Below, in pieces: positions 46,233 to 58,564 of a stretch of 64,000 bases of DNA. This stretch comes from Iris pallida (taxonomy: Eukaryota > Streptophyta > Magnoliopsida > Asparagales > Iridaceae): NCBI GenBank assembly GCA_029216955.1, contig JANAVB010004000.1:4916244-4980243 (forward strand), read 5' to 3'. Made by a program: the position numbers and the translations under genes. The notes under the pieces were generated by a model that was given only the letters and a program-made list of their open reading frames with translations, had not been told where the DNA came from and did no database searches. Positions within the stretch are counted from its first letter, which is position 1, and every line of letters begins with the position of its first letter.

Positions 46233-49200
46233 TGTCACGACCTGCACCCGAGGTAAGGGTACGAGTGCGTAACAGCGTCCCAGCCTATGCCGCAGAAACG
46301 GCGTAGAACGCTGTCTAGGTCTACTATCCAACAATAGTTATAATATCAAAACCTGTCGAGAATAGTCAACTCTGAACGGAGGACAAGCAATGAAAATATA
46401 ATATACTCAATCACAAACTCTAAGAATGACGATGGATAATACTGAAAGATAAAGACAACAAGATTTATAAATATCATCCTGAAAATCCAACACAGAATAA
46501 TACAAGTCCAAAATCTCTGAGTCAATAATCTCAATACAAACAACTAACAAATAATAACAAGCCAAAGTAATCTAGAGACAGAGTCCAGTACTATACTAGA
46601 ACTTGCTAAACTATTCCAAGGCCTCATCTGCTAGAGCTAGCCTCTACTGCACTAGGGTAGCCAACTCTATACCAACCACGTCATGGGGACCGTAATAGGT
46701 AGGGCACTCCTCCTCATCATCTGTAATATTTTCAACAGGTCCAGTTATGATGGGAACGAGAACAAAATCTTAAACAACAGTTCTAGTTATATAATATTGA
46801 AAATATAGCAGTAGATAGAGAGAATATACTAGGTAAAGTAGAGCGTACATGCATCCTGACAGGGTATATCAAAACTGTAATACGATAAGGCAAGAGAATA
46901 GTGTATGACATGTACAAAAATCTGGAACTGCTATCTATGTGAGTTTAGCACTAGTTTTAACATGTGATCATCTTAGAACTTGATACAATATTTGGCCTGG
47001 CTAATCATACGTGAGTGTATGATTAACACTATACAGTGAGGATACAATGGTGATACAATGGTGATACAATGCTGGTACTATGGGGTATTTATCACATATC
47101 TACGCTAACACCCCCATCCCTGACTAATATAGTGGATCCAACCATAACAAGTCATGACACGTGATTCTCTGAGAAGGTAGCTAGCCTTTGCAGGAATCCT
47201 GTCTATACAATGCACAAGGAACTAGGAAAGACTTGCTCATGATATACCAAGAAATACAAGGAATAATATCTCATGACGGAATCCAGACAATACCAATCTG
47301 TGTGAACAATATGTCAAGAGAACAAGGATATCTACACTTATACAAGAAACATAGGCGATATCATAAAACAGAAATATTATCAGAGAATGTACTCGTCTGG
47401 TACCCTGAACGACTGATGAAAAATAGATACCTTAATCAGAGTCTCAAAATCCTAGTTAAAGCAATACAGGTTATGATGTATTCAAATATAATGTAAATGA
47501 AATATACGATGCAGTCTACATGATTTCTAAGTCAATCTAGGCCAAGGTGAACTCTAAGTCAACCTTGGTCAACTGTCTAGGTCAAACAAAGTCAAACTAA
47601 GTCGTATTAGGTCAGACTAGGTCATAGCAAGTCAAAGTAAGTCAAACTAGGTCAATCTAGGTCAAAGGTTAACTTACAGTTGACTTTTGGTTAACTGGTC
47701 AACTCTAGGTCAAATTTGGTAAACAAGTCAAGATTGGTCAAATATGAGTCCAACTTGGTCATCCTCTAGTCTATCTAGGTATTACCCTATACCACATCTA
47801 TATATCTACCTTATAATGTATATACATACATCTCAATACTTATAATACATTATTCCTATATATCATTATAATATATATGAAAGGGAAACTCAACCCCCAT
47901 AGCCTATGGCTAAACCTAACCTCTACTTTGCATATAAATACCATATTTACTCTACCACGTCTCCTTATCCTAACTAACCTATATCATATATAACCATACA
48001 TACATATTTACCAAAACCCTTTACAACCAGCTCTCTACCCAAAACTTTACCCTAATCTCATGGCCTAAAATCAAGGTAACACTCACTCTCACTATATATC
48101 CTACTCATAAACTCAACACTCATATTCTAATACCTAAACCAACTGCTAACTTAAACTCTACTCAACTCTCACACATTAACTCACTCATCCACTCCACTCT
48201 CACACTCAAAGGCAACCAACCAACCTAGGCAGATGCCAAGCCAGCAAGCAGCCAAGGCCAAGTCAGCCTAAGCAGGGCCTCCTCACTACACTGCTGCTGT
48301 TGCCTGGCTGTAACATGTCCTGCCAGGCAAAGCAATGCCATGGCAAGATAGCACACTACCTGCTGCTACTCTACCTCCATCCCCTCTTCTCATATCACTC
48401 TATCTAATCTCATAATTCTCTCAATCTCACAAACCAACCCCTGACCCTCATAACCCCAATATTTCAACTCTCACTCAACAACCTATCTATATACCCTTAC
48501 TCAAATATATACACAGTATATTCCTAAAATTGATCTAACATATATATATATATAGGTATGAAAATATACTCTTAAATATTAGTATATACTTACATATAGG
48601 CCCAGGCATATATCAGGCATATGTATATAGTACAACCATACCTATAGTCCTAAATGTATCAGACAAAAGAAACCTGGAATCAAATTTCAAAACCAAAACT
48701 TGAACTCAAACCTAAACCATACATGAAAACCCAACTTGGAAACTTATCAAAACTCAACCCAGGTAATGTATTAACTCATTTTGAAATCCCAAATTCGAAT
48801 TTACCCTTTTTTAAACATTTTCGAACAGCACTATAAGTATGTATCAGAAATCCATTTTGGACCAAAACTAATTCGAAAAACCCAAATAACCATTCGTGTC
48901 AGGGGGGTATTTCGTGTCGACCCTGGGGTCATGTGTGTGTCCACAAGTGTCAGTTATGGTGTCCAATTCGTGTCACGAAACCTAGTCGAACTGGTGACAG
49001 AGACAGTGCAGTGCACTGTCTCGTGCACGCGTGTCGGCTCATTCAGGGACACGTGTGTCCACCATGACAACAAGTGGTGGTATCGAATGGGTAGCCTAGG
49101 TCTAGGTCTAGGGTTAGGGTAGCCTGAATCGTGTCTAAGTTGTGTTGTGCCCGAGTTTGGAAAGCGTATCAGTGGCCTCATACGCGCGCATGTGTGTCTG

Positions 49201-50480
49201 TGTGCGACCCGTGCAGATCGAATATCTCCTAAACTATTCAATGATATTACCTCAAATTTTATGTGCACTGTGTCAGTAGTTGCCCGCACCCACACACCAA
49301 TTTTTAGGTGTCGGGGTGCAGTGTCGTGTCCGCTAGGACACCCGAGAAGCAGGAGAGCACAGTACTCCCCTGTGCAGTGTCCAAACAGTGGGTTCGGGTC
49401 GAATTTGGACACGAACAGAGATCCAAAATGTGTTCAATCATTCACAAATCTAATACCCGCCTATTAGGCTACACAAATCTGAAATTTGTTTTGAAATTGG
49501 TTAAAATTCAATCCATTGAGATATTTCACCAAACACCTTCAACTACGGTCCGATACGTGTCCGATACGCATATCAAACGGACACAAAATCCTACCAAACT
49601 TGGTCTATACCTAGGAGAACCCTAAAAGAATGCATCTATGAAGAAAATCATGATTTCAATAGGTGTAGATAGGTTTACCTATTGAGAGTTGGAATCTCAA
49701 TGTAAAGGGCCTAGTATCGATGTTTTCCTCGATTTACAACGGTCCCGAAGCTTTCAAACCCTTGCTAGCTATCCACCAATGGCTTCTACTACTGTAGGGG
49801 AGCCCAATGCAAAAGACTAGGCTCAATTTGGATATGATTTGATGAAATGGGTTGATTTGGGGAAGAACACTAAACTAGGGTTTTGTATGTTGAAAGTAGG
49901 AGGCAAAGGGGTGTCATTAAGTGTTTAAATAGGAGGGAGAGCCTCCTTATGGTAGCCTAGGGTTTGGGTTTAGATGTAGATGGATGGCTAAGGCTTCTCC
50001 AACTAAATCCAAGTCCATTCATTGGTCCAATTTAGTCCTAAGGCTTTCTTTCTAGCAATATCTTAAGGAAAATATCCTACTACAATAATATCTAGATATT
50101 ACTAACCTTGTCATGTAATGGATATTTCTAACCTAATCTCTATGCCCATGGTTAACATCTAGATTAGGAAAATTTTAGGTTAAGGCCTAACTATCAATTA
50201 GCACATTACTAAAAGCCCAAAATCCATAATAATTCAAAAGTCACCAAATGACCAAAATACCCTTAGCCTAGAAAATAGAAATTTGCTAATCTAAACACTT
50301 GGTTAGGTCTTTATGGTCATGGTTAGTCTCTAGGCTAAACAGTTTCTAGGGTTATACTAGCAGAACAACAAAATCATAATACACCAATTTAAATAGTATT
50401 AAATTAATTAAAATTCACCAAAATTATGGAAAACTGAGAAATGACAAAATTATCTTTAATTTTGAAAACAGGCAGTTACA
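46233..50480 (-). repeat. 3' LTR of the gag-only element
   Basis: 4,248 bp, tgtcacgacc to gcagttaca on the plus strand. On the minus strand it follows the polypurine tract (CTAAGGGGGGTAGGAT). It contains an array of gtcaa motifs (47531-47760), a cluster of gtgtc/gacac words (48900-49420), and a TATA-like tatttaaac near 49926 on the minus strand. Confidence 0.93.
47531..47760. repeat. Array of GTCAA (W-box core TTGAC on the minus strand)
   Basis: At least 13 copies of gtcaa plus one ttgac in about 230 bp, mostly as taggtcaaact-like units 10-11 bp apart. The partner LTR has it at about 59850-60090. Confidence 0.85.
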
Positions 50481-50500
50481 ATCCTACCCCCCTTAGAAAA
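50481..50500 (-). other. Polypurine tract of the gag-only element
   Basis: Minus strand CTAAGGGGGGTAGGAT directly before the LTR start TGTAACTG; primer site for plus-strand DNA synthesis. It fixes the element's orientation. Confidence 0.8.
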
Positions 50501-50789
50501 ATTTTGTCATCGAAATTCAAAACGGTTGTACTCTTCTCTAGGTCAAGCTCCCAACAATCAAAGTCTACTAAATTTTATCCTAAGTTATATAACATGCAAT
50601 CTAGGGAATCAAAACACATGCATGGTTTTAAATCTCAACAGTATCATGTTACTGCAGTCTTCATCGGGGTTTTCTATTTAATCTAGCATGATCATTACAT
50701 ATGCAAACTAAAAGTACTAAGAAAGCAATCATCAATCAATAGGCGGAAAGAAACAGGTAAAAAGAAAGAGCAAGACCTAACCTCCTAGT

Positions 50790-52126
50790 CCAATGCCTGC
50801 AGGTTCCTCAAATGTTATCGTAAAAGCCCTGCCTGGCGGGGTATATCCTGCTGCTGCTGTGGGGCGTGATGCGGTGCCATAGGTGGCCTACCTTGTGCTC
50901 CTTGAGCTGCACGACAATGGTTCGAAGGACAATTTCTCGTCTGATGCCCCTCGGTGCTACAGTATAGGCACACACCCAAATGTCTTCTGCAAACCTTCCA
51001 GAGATGTCCGGACCTCTTACAGTAGTGGCAAGTGGGTGCCTGCTGCGTCGGTCCCTACTGCTGCTGACGGGGCACCTGCTGAACTGGTGACCTAACCGGA
51101 GCAGGAATCTGCTGCGGGCATTACGGAATAGAATGATGCTAGAGTTGAGGATGCTTAGCAGCCCCCGCGCTGCTAGTAGTCCCCAAAAACAGATCACGGT
51201 CCCTCTTGGGCTTCAGGCCCTACTCCTTCTCTACCTTACGAGCCTCCGCAAAGATCTCGGTATAGGTCGCATAGAAATTAGGAAAAAGGATCTTGATATC
51301 CCAAATCAATCCTTCTCCGGCTCACGTACCATATTTCTGCATATCGGCTCAGTTTGCGGAACTCCGCAGCGTACTCCTCTACAGACAAACCACCCTGTTG
51401 GAGGTGCTGAAACTGCCTCGCCAAGTCGATCTTGTCTGTAGGAGAAAAGAACTTCTCCTTGAAGAGAACCTTAAACTCGGCCGAGGTATGACGCTCCCTA
51501 GCAAGGTCTGGCTCGTTCTTAAACCAGGTGCGAGCAATGTCTAACAACTGTAGCCCCACAGCCTCGACCTTCAGGTCGTCTGCTAGGCGGGAAGCCCTCA
51601 TCTGACGCTCGATGTCCTCGATCTAGTCGTCAGCATAAACTATGCCCTCAGTCCCGCCAAAGTCACGAGGCCCCAATTTTTTGAAGTCCTAGATATTGCC
51701 CGGCCTCGGATGCGCTCCCTGATACGGAGTCCTCTGCTCCACGGCTGCTAGAGCCAACTGGTGTGCATCCCTTACGTCCTGACGCATCGCGTCTGTCTGC
51801 CTCTTCTGAGCCTCAGTCTGGAGTCGCTGGGCCTCCATCATCTGCCAAAGGAAGGCAAACATCTGCCCTATATCGGTAGCTAGTGGAGGCAGAGGAAACA
51901 GATCCTCGACTACAAACGGAGGAGTCCGATGTGCAGCAGGAAGAACACCCATGACTGCTTCTGCCGTAGAGACCTCCGGGACAGTCCTCGCAACTGGTGG
52001 AGGAGCACCCCCGACTGCTGCTGCAGATGCAACGACTACAGGAGAAGTGACTGGCTCAGGTCCACGAGATATGGCGGACCTCTCAGTATCCACAGGCTCC
52101 AAATGCTGAGATTGAGTCATCACCAT
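50790..52126 (-). pseudogene. Gag of the gag-only element
   Basis: The minus-strand ATG at 52126 opens a frame with a Gln/Arg-rich helical stretch (MMEAQRLQTEAQKRQTDA). After stops at 51689 and about 51630 the frame continues with the gag core (LQLLDIARTWF, FKEKFFSPTDK, EEYAAEFRKLSRYAE). A shift near 51330 moves the rest to another frame, which holds two CCHC zinc knuckles, CHYCKRSGHLWKVC and CLYCSTEGHQTRNC, near 51010 and 50940. It ends near 50790, about 300 bp before the polypurine tract. Several stops and the shift make this copy defective. Confidence 0.75.
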
Positions 52127-52271
52127 CTTGAAGACAGATCAAAAGAATGAAGTCAATATGGCACAAGATCGATCGCATCAAAGGAGGACAATTTAGAGTA
52201 CAAGTAATTAGCATCAAGAAAGGACAGTTGTATAGAAGCAAATTGGAAGTTTCTTAATTGTGGTTGAGTAC

Positions 52272-52670
52272 TGTGAGCCCCTGTTTTTCTAAATTTACTT
52301 AATTAGTGTTAATTAATTATTAATGTTATTTTTAGCCTTAAAATATTTATTATGATTTTTAGGTATTTTTCTAGAATTTTTAAATGATTTTTAAATGAGT
52401 TTTAGATATAAAAATATCATTTTGTAATTAATTTAAATGTTTTAATATCATTCTATAATTTTTAGAATTGTTTTTATATAGTTATGTAATTTATTGAATT
52501 GTTATAATTTTAGTTTGCAATTAACTAATTATTTTTAATGCGGAATGCAAATTCTAATTTGCATTCAGTAACTATTAGGACCTATTGGTAATTTCCTAAA
52601 CTAGGGGGGACCTAAACGCTAAATCCTAATCTACCTACCCCCGACGACCCGACTGCCCGACGACCGCCAG
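52272..52670 (+). repeat. Truncated 5' LTR of the nested element
   Basis: Matches 54815-55214 closely from tgtgagcc onward, ending at gaccgccag. The same gccag occurs at the pol side of the junction, with aggactgccag repeated twice, which points to a microhomology-mediated deletion. Confidence 0.9.
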
Positions 52671-52683
52671 AGGACTGCCAGAG

Positions 52684-54690
52684 GACTGCCAGACAGCGTT
52701 TGAGGAGCTGAAGAGGAGGCTGACGACCGCTCCAGTTCTGACATTACCTTCAGGTTCTGGAGGTTTCACTATATACAGCGATGCTTCAGGGAAGGAGCTA
52801 GGATGTGTCCTACAGCAGCATGGGAAAGTGATTGCTAATGCATCCAGGCAATTACGGACTCATGAGCGAAATTATCCTATCCATGACCTAGAGTTAGCTG
52901 CGGTGATCTTTGCACTCAAGTTATAGAAATATTGCTTATACGGAGAGCGTGTGGAAATCTTTACTGACCACAAAAGCTTGAAGTATGTGTTCACGCAGAA
53001 AGAGCTGAACATGAGGCAAAGACGATGGTTGGAGTTGATGAAAGACTTCGACATCGATTTACAGTATCATCCCGGGAAGGCAAATGTGGTGGCGAATGCG
53101 CTGAGCAGGCATCCGATGGCATGGTATCTGATGATAGATCGGCATTTGCGGGAGGATCTGGAGAAGCTCGGTATCGAGCTAGTTCGGTCGGGATTAGTGA
53201 TACAGATGATGGCGCTTGACATTCAGTCAGGTTTGATGGAGCAGATCCGGAAGGCACAGTCTACAGATGAGAGCCTTCGCAGACTTCGAGCCCAGGCTTT
53301 AGCTGGATTGCTGGATGACTTTACTATAGCAGAGGATGGATCCTTGAGGCATGGCAGCCGATTGTGCGTGCCGAAGGGAGAGCTGGTAGAGGCAGTCTTG
53401 CAGGAGGCGCACCGATCGAGATATTCTATTCACCCTAGTGCTAACAAGATGTACCATGACTTGCGGGAACATCTTTGGTGGCACGGAATGAAGAGGGATG
53501 TATCACATTTTATCTCGAGATGCCTAGTTTGCCAGCAGGTCAAGGCGGAGCGCCAGAGGCCAGCTGATTTGTTGCAGCCGTTACCTATTCCCGAGTGAAA
53601 GTGGGAACATATTACGATGGACTTCGTCTCAGGTCTTCCTCGTTCCCAAGGAGTGAAGGATGCCATTTGGGTCATCGTGGACAGGCTGACGAAGTGTGCG
53701 CACTTCATACCCTTCAAGGTGGGGCTTTCCACCGAGAAGTTGGCAGAGCTATACATGCAGCAGATAGTTTACCTATACGGAGTGCCGGTGAGCATTGTGT
53801 CCGACAGAGACAGCAGATTCACGTCCCACTACTAGAGGAGCTTGCAGGAGGAGTTGGGCAGTAGGCTCAAGTTCAGTACAGCGTACCACCCGCAGACAGA
53901 TGGGCAGTCCAAGAGGACGATACAGACACTGGAGGATATGATAAGGACCTGCGTGCTGGACTTTGGAGGATCTTGGGAGAGCCATCTGCACTTGGTAGAG
54001 TTTTCATACAACAACAACTACCAAGCCAGTATTGGTATGTCTCCTTTCGAGGCGCTATATGGATGACGATGCCGCACGCCGCTCTTTTGGGATGATGTTG
54101 GAGACATAGTTATGCTTGGGCCAGAGATGATCACGGATGCAGCAGAGAAAGTCGAGATGATCAAAGATAGGCTCAGAGTAGCTCAGGACAGGCAGAAACA
54201 CTGGGCTGATGCTAGTCGCAGACCGATGGAGTTTGCAGACGGTGATATGGTGCTAGTGAAGATATCACCTACTAGACGGACGATCCGGTTCAGACGAGGA
54301 GGGAAGCTGAGCCCCAGATACATCGGGCCATTCGAGATATTTGGCAGGATTAGAGAGGTAGCTTACAGGGTTGCACTTCCACCCAACCTAGCAGGAGTTT
54401 ACGTTGTCTTTCACGTAACTCAGCTGAGAAGATATGTTCCAGACCCCAGTCATGTGCTAGATCATTCAGAGTTGGAGGTCAGACCGAGCCTTACAGTTTC
54501 TGAGCAGCCAGTGGAGATATTAGACAGGAGAGAGAAGAGGATGAGGAACAAGGTTATACCTTTAGTAAGAGTAGCTTGGAGCCGTCACTCTCCGGGTGAA
54601 TCTACTTGGGAGAGGGAGTCGGACATGAGGGAGAGATACCCTTACTTGTTCGATCCAACCGCTGCGAGGGAACCACCCATTCCCGCTTGA
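52684..54690 (+). pseudogene. RNase H, integrase and chromodomain of the nested element
   Basis: One frame, no shifts, four stops (52924 TAG, 53596 TGA, 53833 TAG, 54064 TGA). In order: end of reverse transcriptase ([13 protein letters not shown]), RNase H ([21 protein letters not shown]), integrase zinc-binding domain ([13 protein letters not shown], then CLVCQQVK), the integrase core with MDFVSGLPRS and [10 protein letters not shown], and a C-terminal chromodomain-like tail (PVEILDRREKRMRNK, STWERESDMRERYPYLF). In the core the residue at the usual catalytic Glu is Lys (GQSKRTIQ). Enzyme activity is not expected. Confidence 0.9.
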
Positions 54691-54792
54691 TACCTTAGAG
54701 GTTAGTTTCGATCATAGCCTTAGTCATATGTTGCATTGCTTGCTATGTTAGATTATTATAGGGTCTTCAATCCTTGTGAATTTCGAGGACGA

Positions 54793-54814
54793 AATTTTTC
54801 AAGGAGGGAAGACT
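54793..54814 (+). other. Polypurine tract of the nested element
   Basis: tttttcaaggagggaagact directly before the 3' LTR start TGTGAGCC. Confidence 0.8.
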
Positions 54815-55273
54815 TGTGAGCCTCTATTTTTCAAAATTTACTTAATTAGTGTTAATTAATTATTAATGTCATTTTTAGCCTTAAAATATTTATTATAATT
54901 TTTAGGAATTTTTCTAGAATTTTTAAATGATTTTTAAATGAGTTTTAAATACAAAAATATTATTTTGTAATTAATTTAAATGTTTTAATATCATTCTGTA
55001 ATTTTTAGAATTGTTTTTGTATAGTTATGTAATTTATTCAATTGTTATAATTTCAGTTTGTAATTAACTAATTATTTTTAATGCGAAATGCAAATTCTAA
55101 TTTGCATTCAGTAACTATTAGGACCTATTGGTAATTTCCTAAACTAGGGGGGACCTAAACGCTAAATCCTAATCTACCCATCCTCGACGACCCGACTGCC
55201 CGACGACCGCCAGCGCGACTGCCCCCGCCATTTCCGGCCAGCGCACGCCCCCCCCCCGACCGACTCGACCCCC

Positions 55274-55282
55274 CTATATAAA
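55274..55282 (+). promoter_or_regulatory. TATA box of the nested element's LTR
   Basis: ctatataaa in a C-rich setting, about 460 bp into the LTR. Confidence 0.6.
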
Positions 55283-55795
55283 CCCCCTCACTCCCCTCAG
55301 TCGACCACCACCACTACGACCTAACCACCGCCGACCACAGCCCCGTTCTTCCCCAAACCCTAAGCCCCAAACCCTATCTCCGGCCATCTACCCCGTCCAG
55401 CCTCCATCGTAGTCGCCGTCGTCATCAACCACCCCCCAGTCGACGTGCCGCGACGAACCACACCCAGCGCCACACGAGCGCCACCGCCCCGACCACTCCT
55501 CAGCCGTCCACGGCCTTCGAAACCCTCCCCAATCACCGGACACGTAAGTGGCAGTGTCATGTTCGTGTCGTCCGTGTCTCGAATCCACGTATGTGGTTCG
55601 CCAGGACACGGGGACACTAGTCCAATGCTTGGACACGAGAATATATGCTCGTACGTGTCGTACATAGCACGGACACGTAGACTCCTGTGCCCCTAACTGT
55701 CAGGACACAGGATTGTTATTATTTTTTTATATGTATAATTAATTCTAAAACCTAAATAAATTAAACTAAAACCCTAACTCTAACAGAAGCTGCGG

Positions 55796-55870
55796 GCTGA
55801 CCCCCTGGCCAGCCCGACCGAGTCTAAGAACTCGGCTCAGTGGCCCGAGTTCGAATCCCCCCCTCTTCTC
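55796..55870 (+). repeat. tRNA-like (SINE-type) relic in the LTR
   Basis: An A-box-like gctgaccccctggcc (55796) is followed 51 bp later by the B-box-like gagttcgaatccc (55847), then T-rich sequence and TA arrays. The same build occurs at 18587-19120. Confidence 0.45.
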
Positions 55871-55924
55871 CTGTGCTGCTTTTCTATTTCTTTTTCTTTT
55901 CCTTTTTCTTTTTCTTTTTCTGTT

Positions 55925-56450
<526 letters not shown>

Positions 56451-58441
56451 TTTTTTAACATATGTATGTATATCCATTATGTAAATGTCTATATATTTAT
56501 ATGTAAATATAAATATTGTAGATATACATTTTATATATATTTCACTTTACCTAGTGTAAATTATCTTTATAAAATAATTATCATATTTTTATAACTACTA
56601 TGTATAATTTTGCCCTATTAAAATATTAATATTTATTATGTATTTCTACGTCCTTGTATTTTTGTGTATTTAAATTACTGCAACCATTTGGTGTCCAAGC
56701 CTAGCATGGGTTTTTGGGTCCAAATGTGTTTTCACACATTCAAGATCTGTACAAGTCATATTGGACTTGATTCATGGCATTGGATCCTATATTTGAACTT
56801 TGGTTCAAACTATGTACATGGACAAAATACGCAGATAATTAATTATTTAATTTCAGATTGTGTACAATGCTGTTTTTGAATTTCTAAAAATACTTTAATT
56901 GTTGTTAAAATTTTGGAAAATAGTATTTAGATACTATGTTAATTTAGCTAATTTAGTATAATTTTTACAGTATTTAATTTATAGTTTTGCCACAGTTTTG
57001 GCATATAAAACCAGAACTCATTTTCTATGTACTTAGGAAAACTGATTTTTATAAAATATACATACTGGTAAATAAATTCCAGAAAAATTATAATAAATTT
57101 TTATAATTAACAAGGATCATTTTGGTACTTTGTTTTATGTAAAATTAAGTCTTTTGTCTATCTCAAAAATTGTTGGAAAACAATGTCATTTGATTTATTT
57201 ATTGAATAATTACGACTTGTAACTTTTTGTGTTATTTTTAGTTTTAGCCATGTTGAACCTCACCCCTCACTAGTGTAAAGATCCTAGAAAGTTAGTTATA
57301 GTAGTGTGTCATCCCACATTGGTCTCCTATGCTAAAGTCATCATTTTGGCTAGGTGCCCAGTCACAAGTCGTGTTTCACAAATTAGTGTCTTAGTGTTTT
57401 AGCTTAGTGTAAAAACTAAGTTTATGTATTTATTTCTACAGTGATGAGTTACCAGACATCTATAGCACTTTTATCGCAGCTTGCTTGCTTTGCTTTGCTA
57501 GAGGCAAGTACTTTCTACAAACTTTACATACTGCTATAAACCATAAACTGTGATTCACCAACCATGTTAAATGCTGATCCTTGGGGTAGTAAGTTAAAAC
57601 TTTGCATGTTGTATTACTTTCAGTCTCTGCCATGTTTAGGATAGTTTTCGTATCTCTCATATGTTTAAACAACGGGTTAAAGGAAAACTGCTAGTAAGTG
57701 TACGTGATCATGACCCCCTTCTACGTATGTAATTACCGAGCACCGTTACATTCTATATGTATCTGTGTCGTATGTCTGGTCCCGCATTTGTGTATGGATA
57801 TACACCGATGTCGTTATGTGTACGTATGTACACATCAGAAAATTAATATGTACCGATGTACATCCTGATTACCTATTGACTGATCACTCACCTACTACAG
57901 TTTTAAACTTTAAAATGAATATCTATTGCCATGATAAAATGTACCTAAAACTGAACAAACATGATATGTCATTTCTTTCATCACAAGATCAGTATTATAT
58001 GTTTGTTAGATTCAGTACTTGCTCCCGTCCCGACAGGATAACGTTGCAGGTATACTTACTGAGGAGGAGTTGCTCTGTGATTCGCATTATGGAGTTACTG
58101 CCGAGGACCCGGCTTTGCTTTACGAGGATGTTCCTGCGGGGAACCTCGCCTAGTTGTCTTTTTGCTTTAGACTTTTTGAGACTAGTCATGTATTAGACTA
58201 CGTATTTTTATAACTGGACATGTATCCAGTTTTACATTTCAGACTTGTACTTTGGACTTATTTCTATATGAAGCGACTTTTGTGTTTGGAGCATTTATGA
58301 CTTTTATTCACTTATAGAACTGTTAGCACATTTAGTCTTATCTTGTTATTTCTAGAACAGCTTACTGTGCTTTATCTCAAGCACAGGCTGGACATAACTC
58401 GGCCCGGCCCAACAATTTGGGTAACGGGTCGTGACAAGTAC

Positions 58442-58564
58442 CCTTAGCCTATAGCCTATATCTTCTAAAATAATAGCAGGCTCGTAGCAGCACTCTAAGT
58501 CGAGCACCACTACGACATCGCACTAATTGCAACTTCTGACCTACATGGACCACCACTAAAAATG
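58442..58564 (-). other. Leader of the gag-only element next to its 5' LTR
   Basis: The minus strand after the LTR reads TTTTTAGTGGTGGTCCATG, close to the leader of the Tekay element at 36552. Confidence 0.55.

Noticed and set aside
49095..49120. Telomere-like ctagggttaggg
   Set aside because: Only one to two units, repeated at 61440 simply because it lies in both LTRs.
48900..49420. Dense gtgtc/gacac words as a hairpin or gene
   Set aside because: No single long palindrome could be drawn, and the overlapping frames lack known domains; left as part of the LTR.
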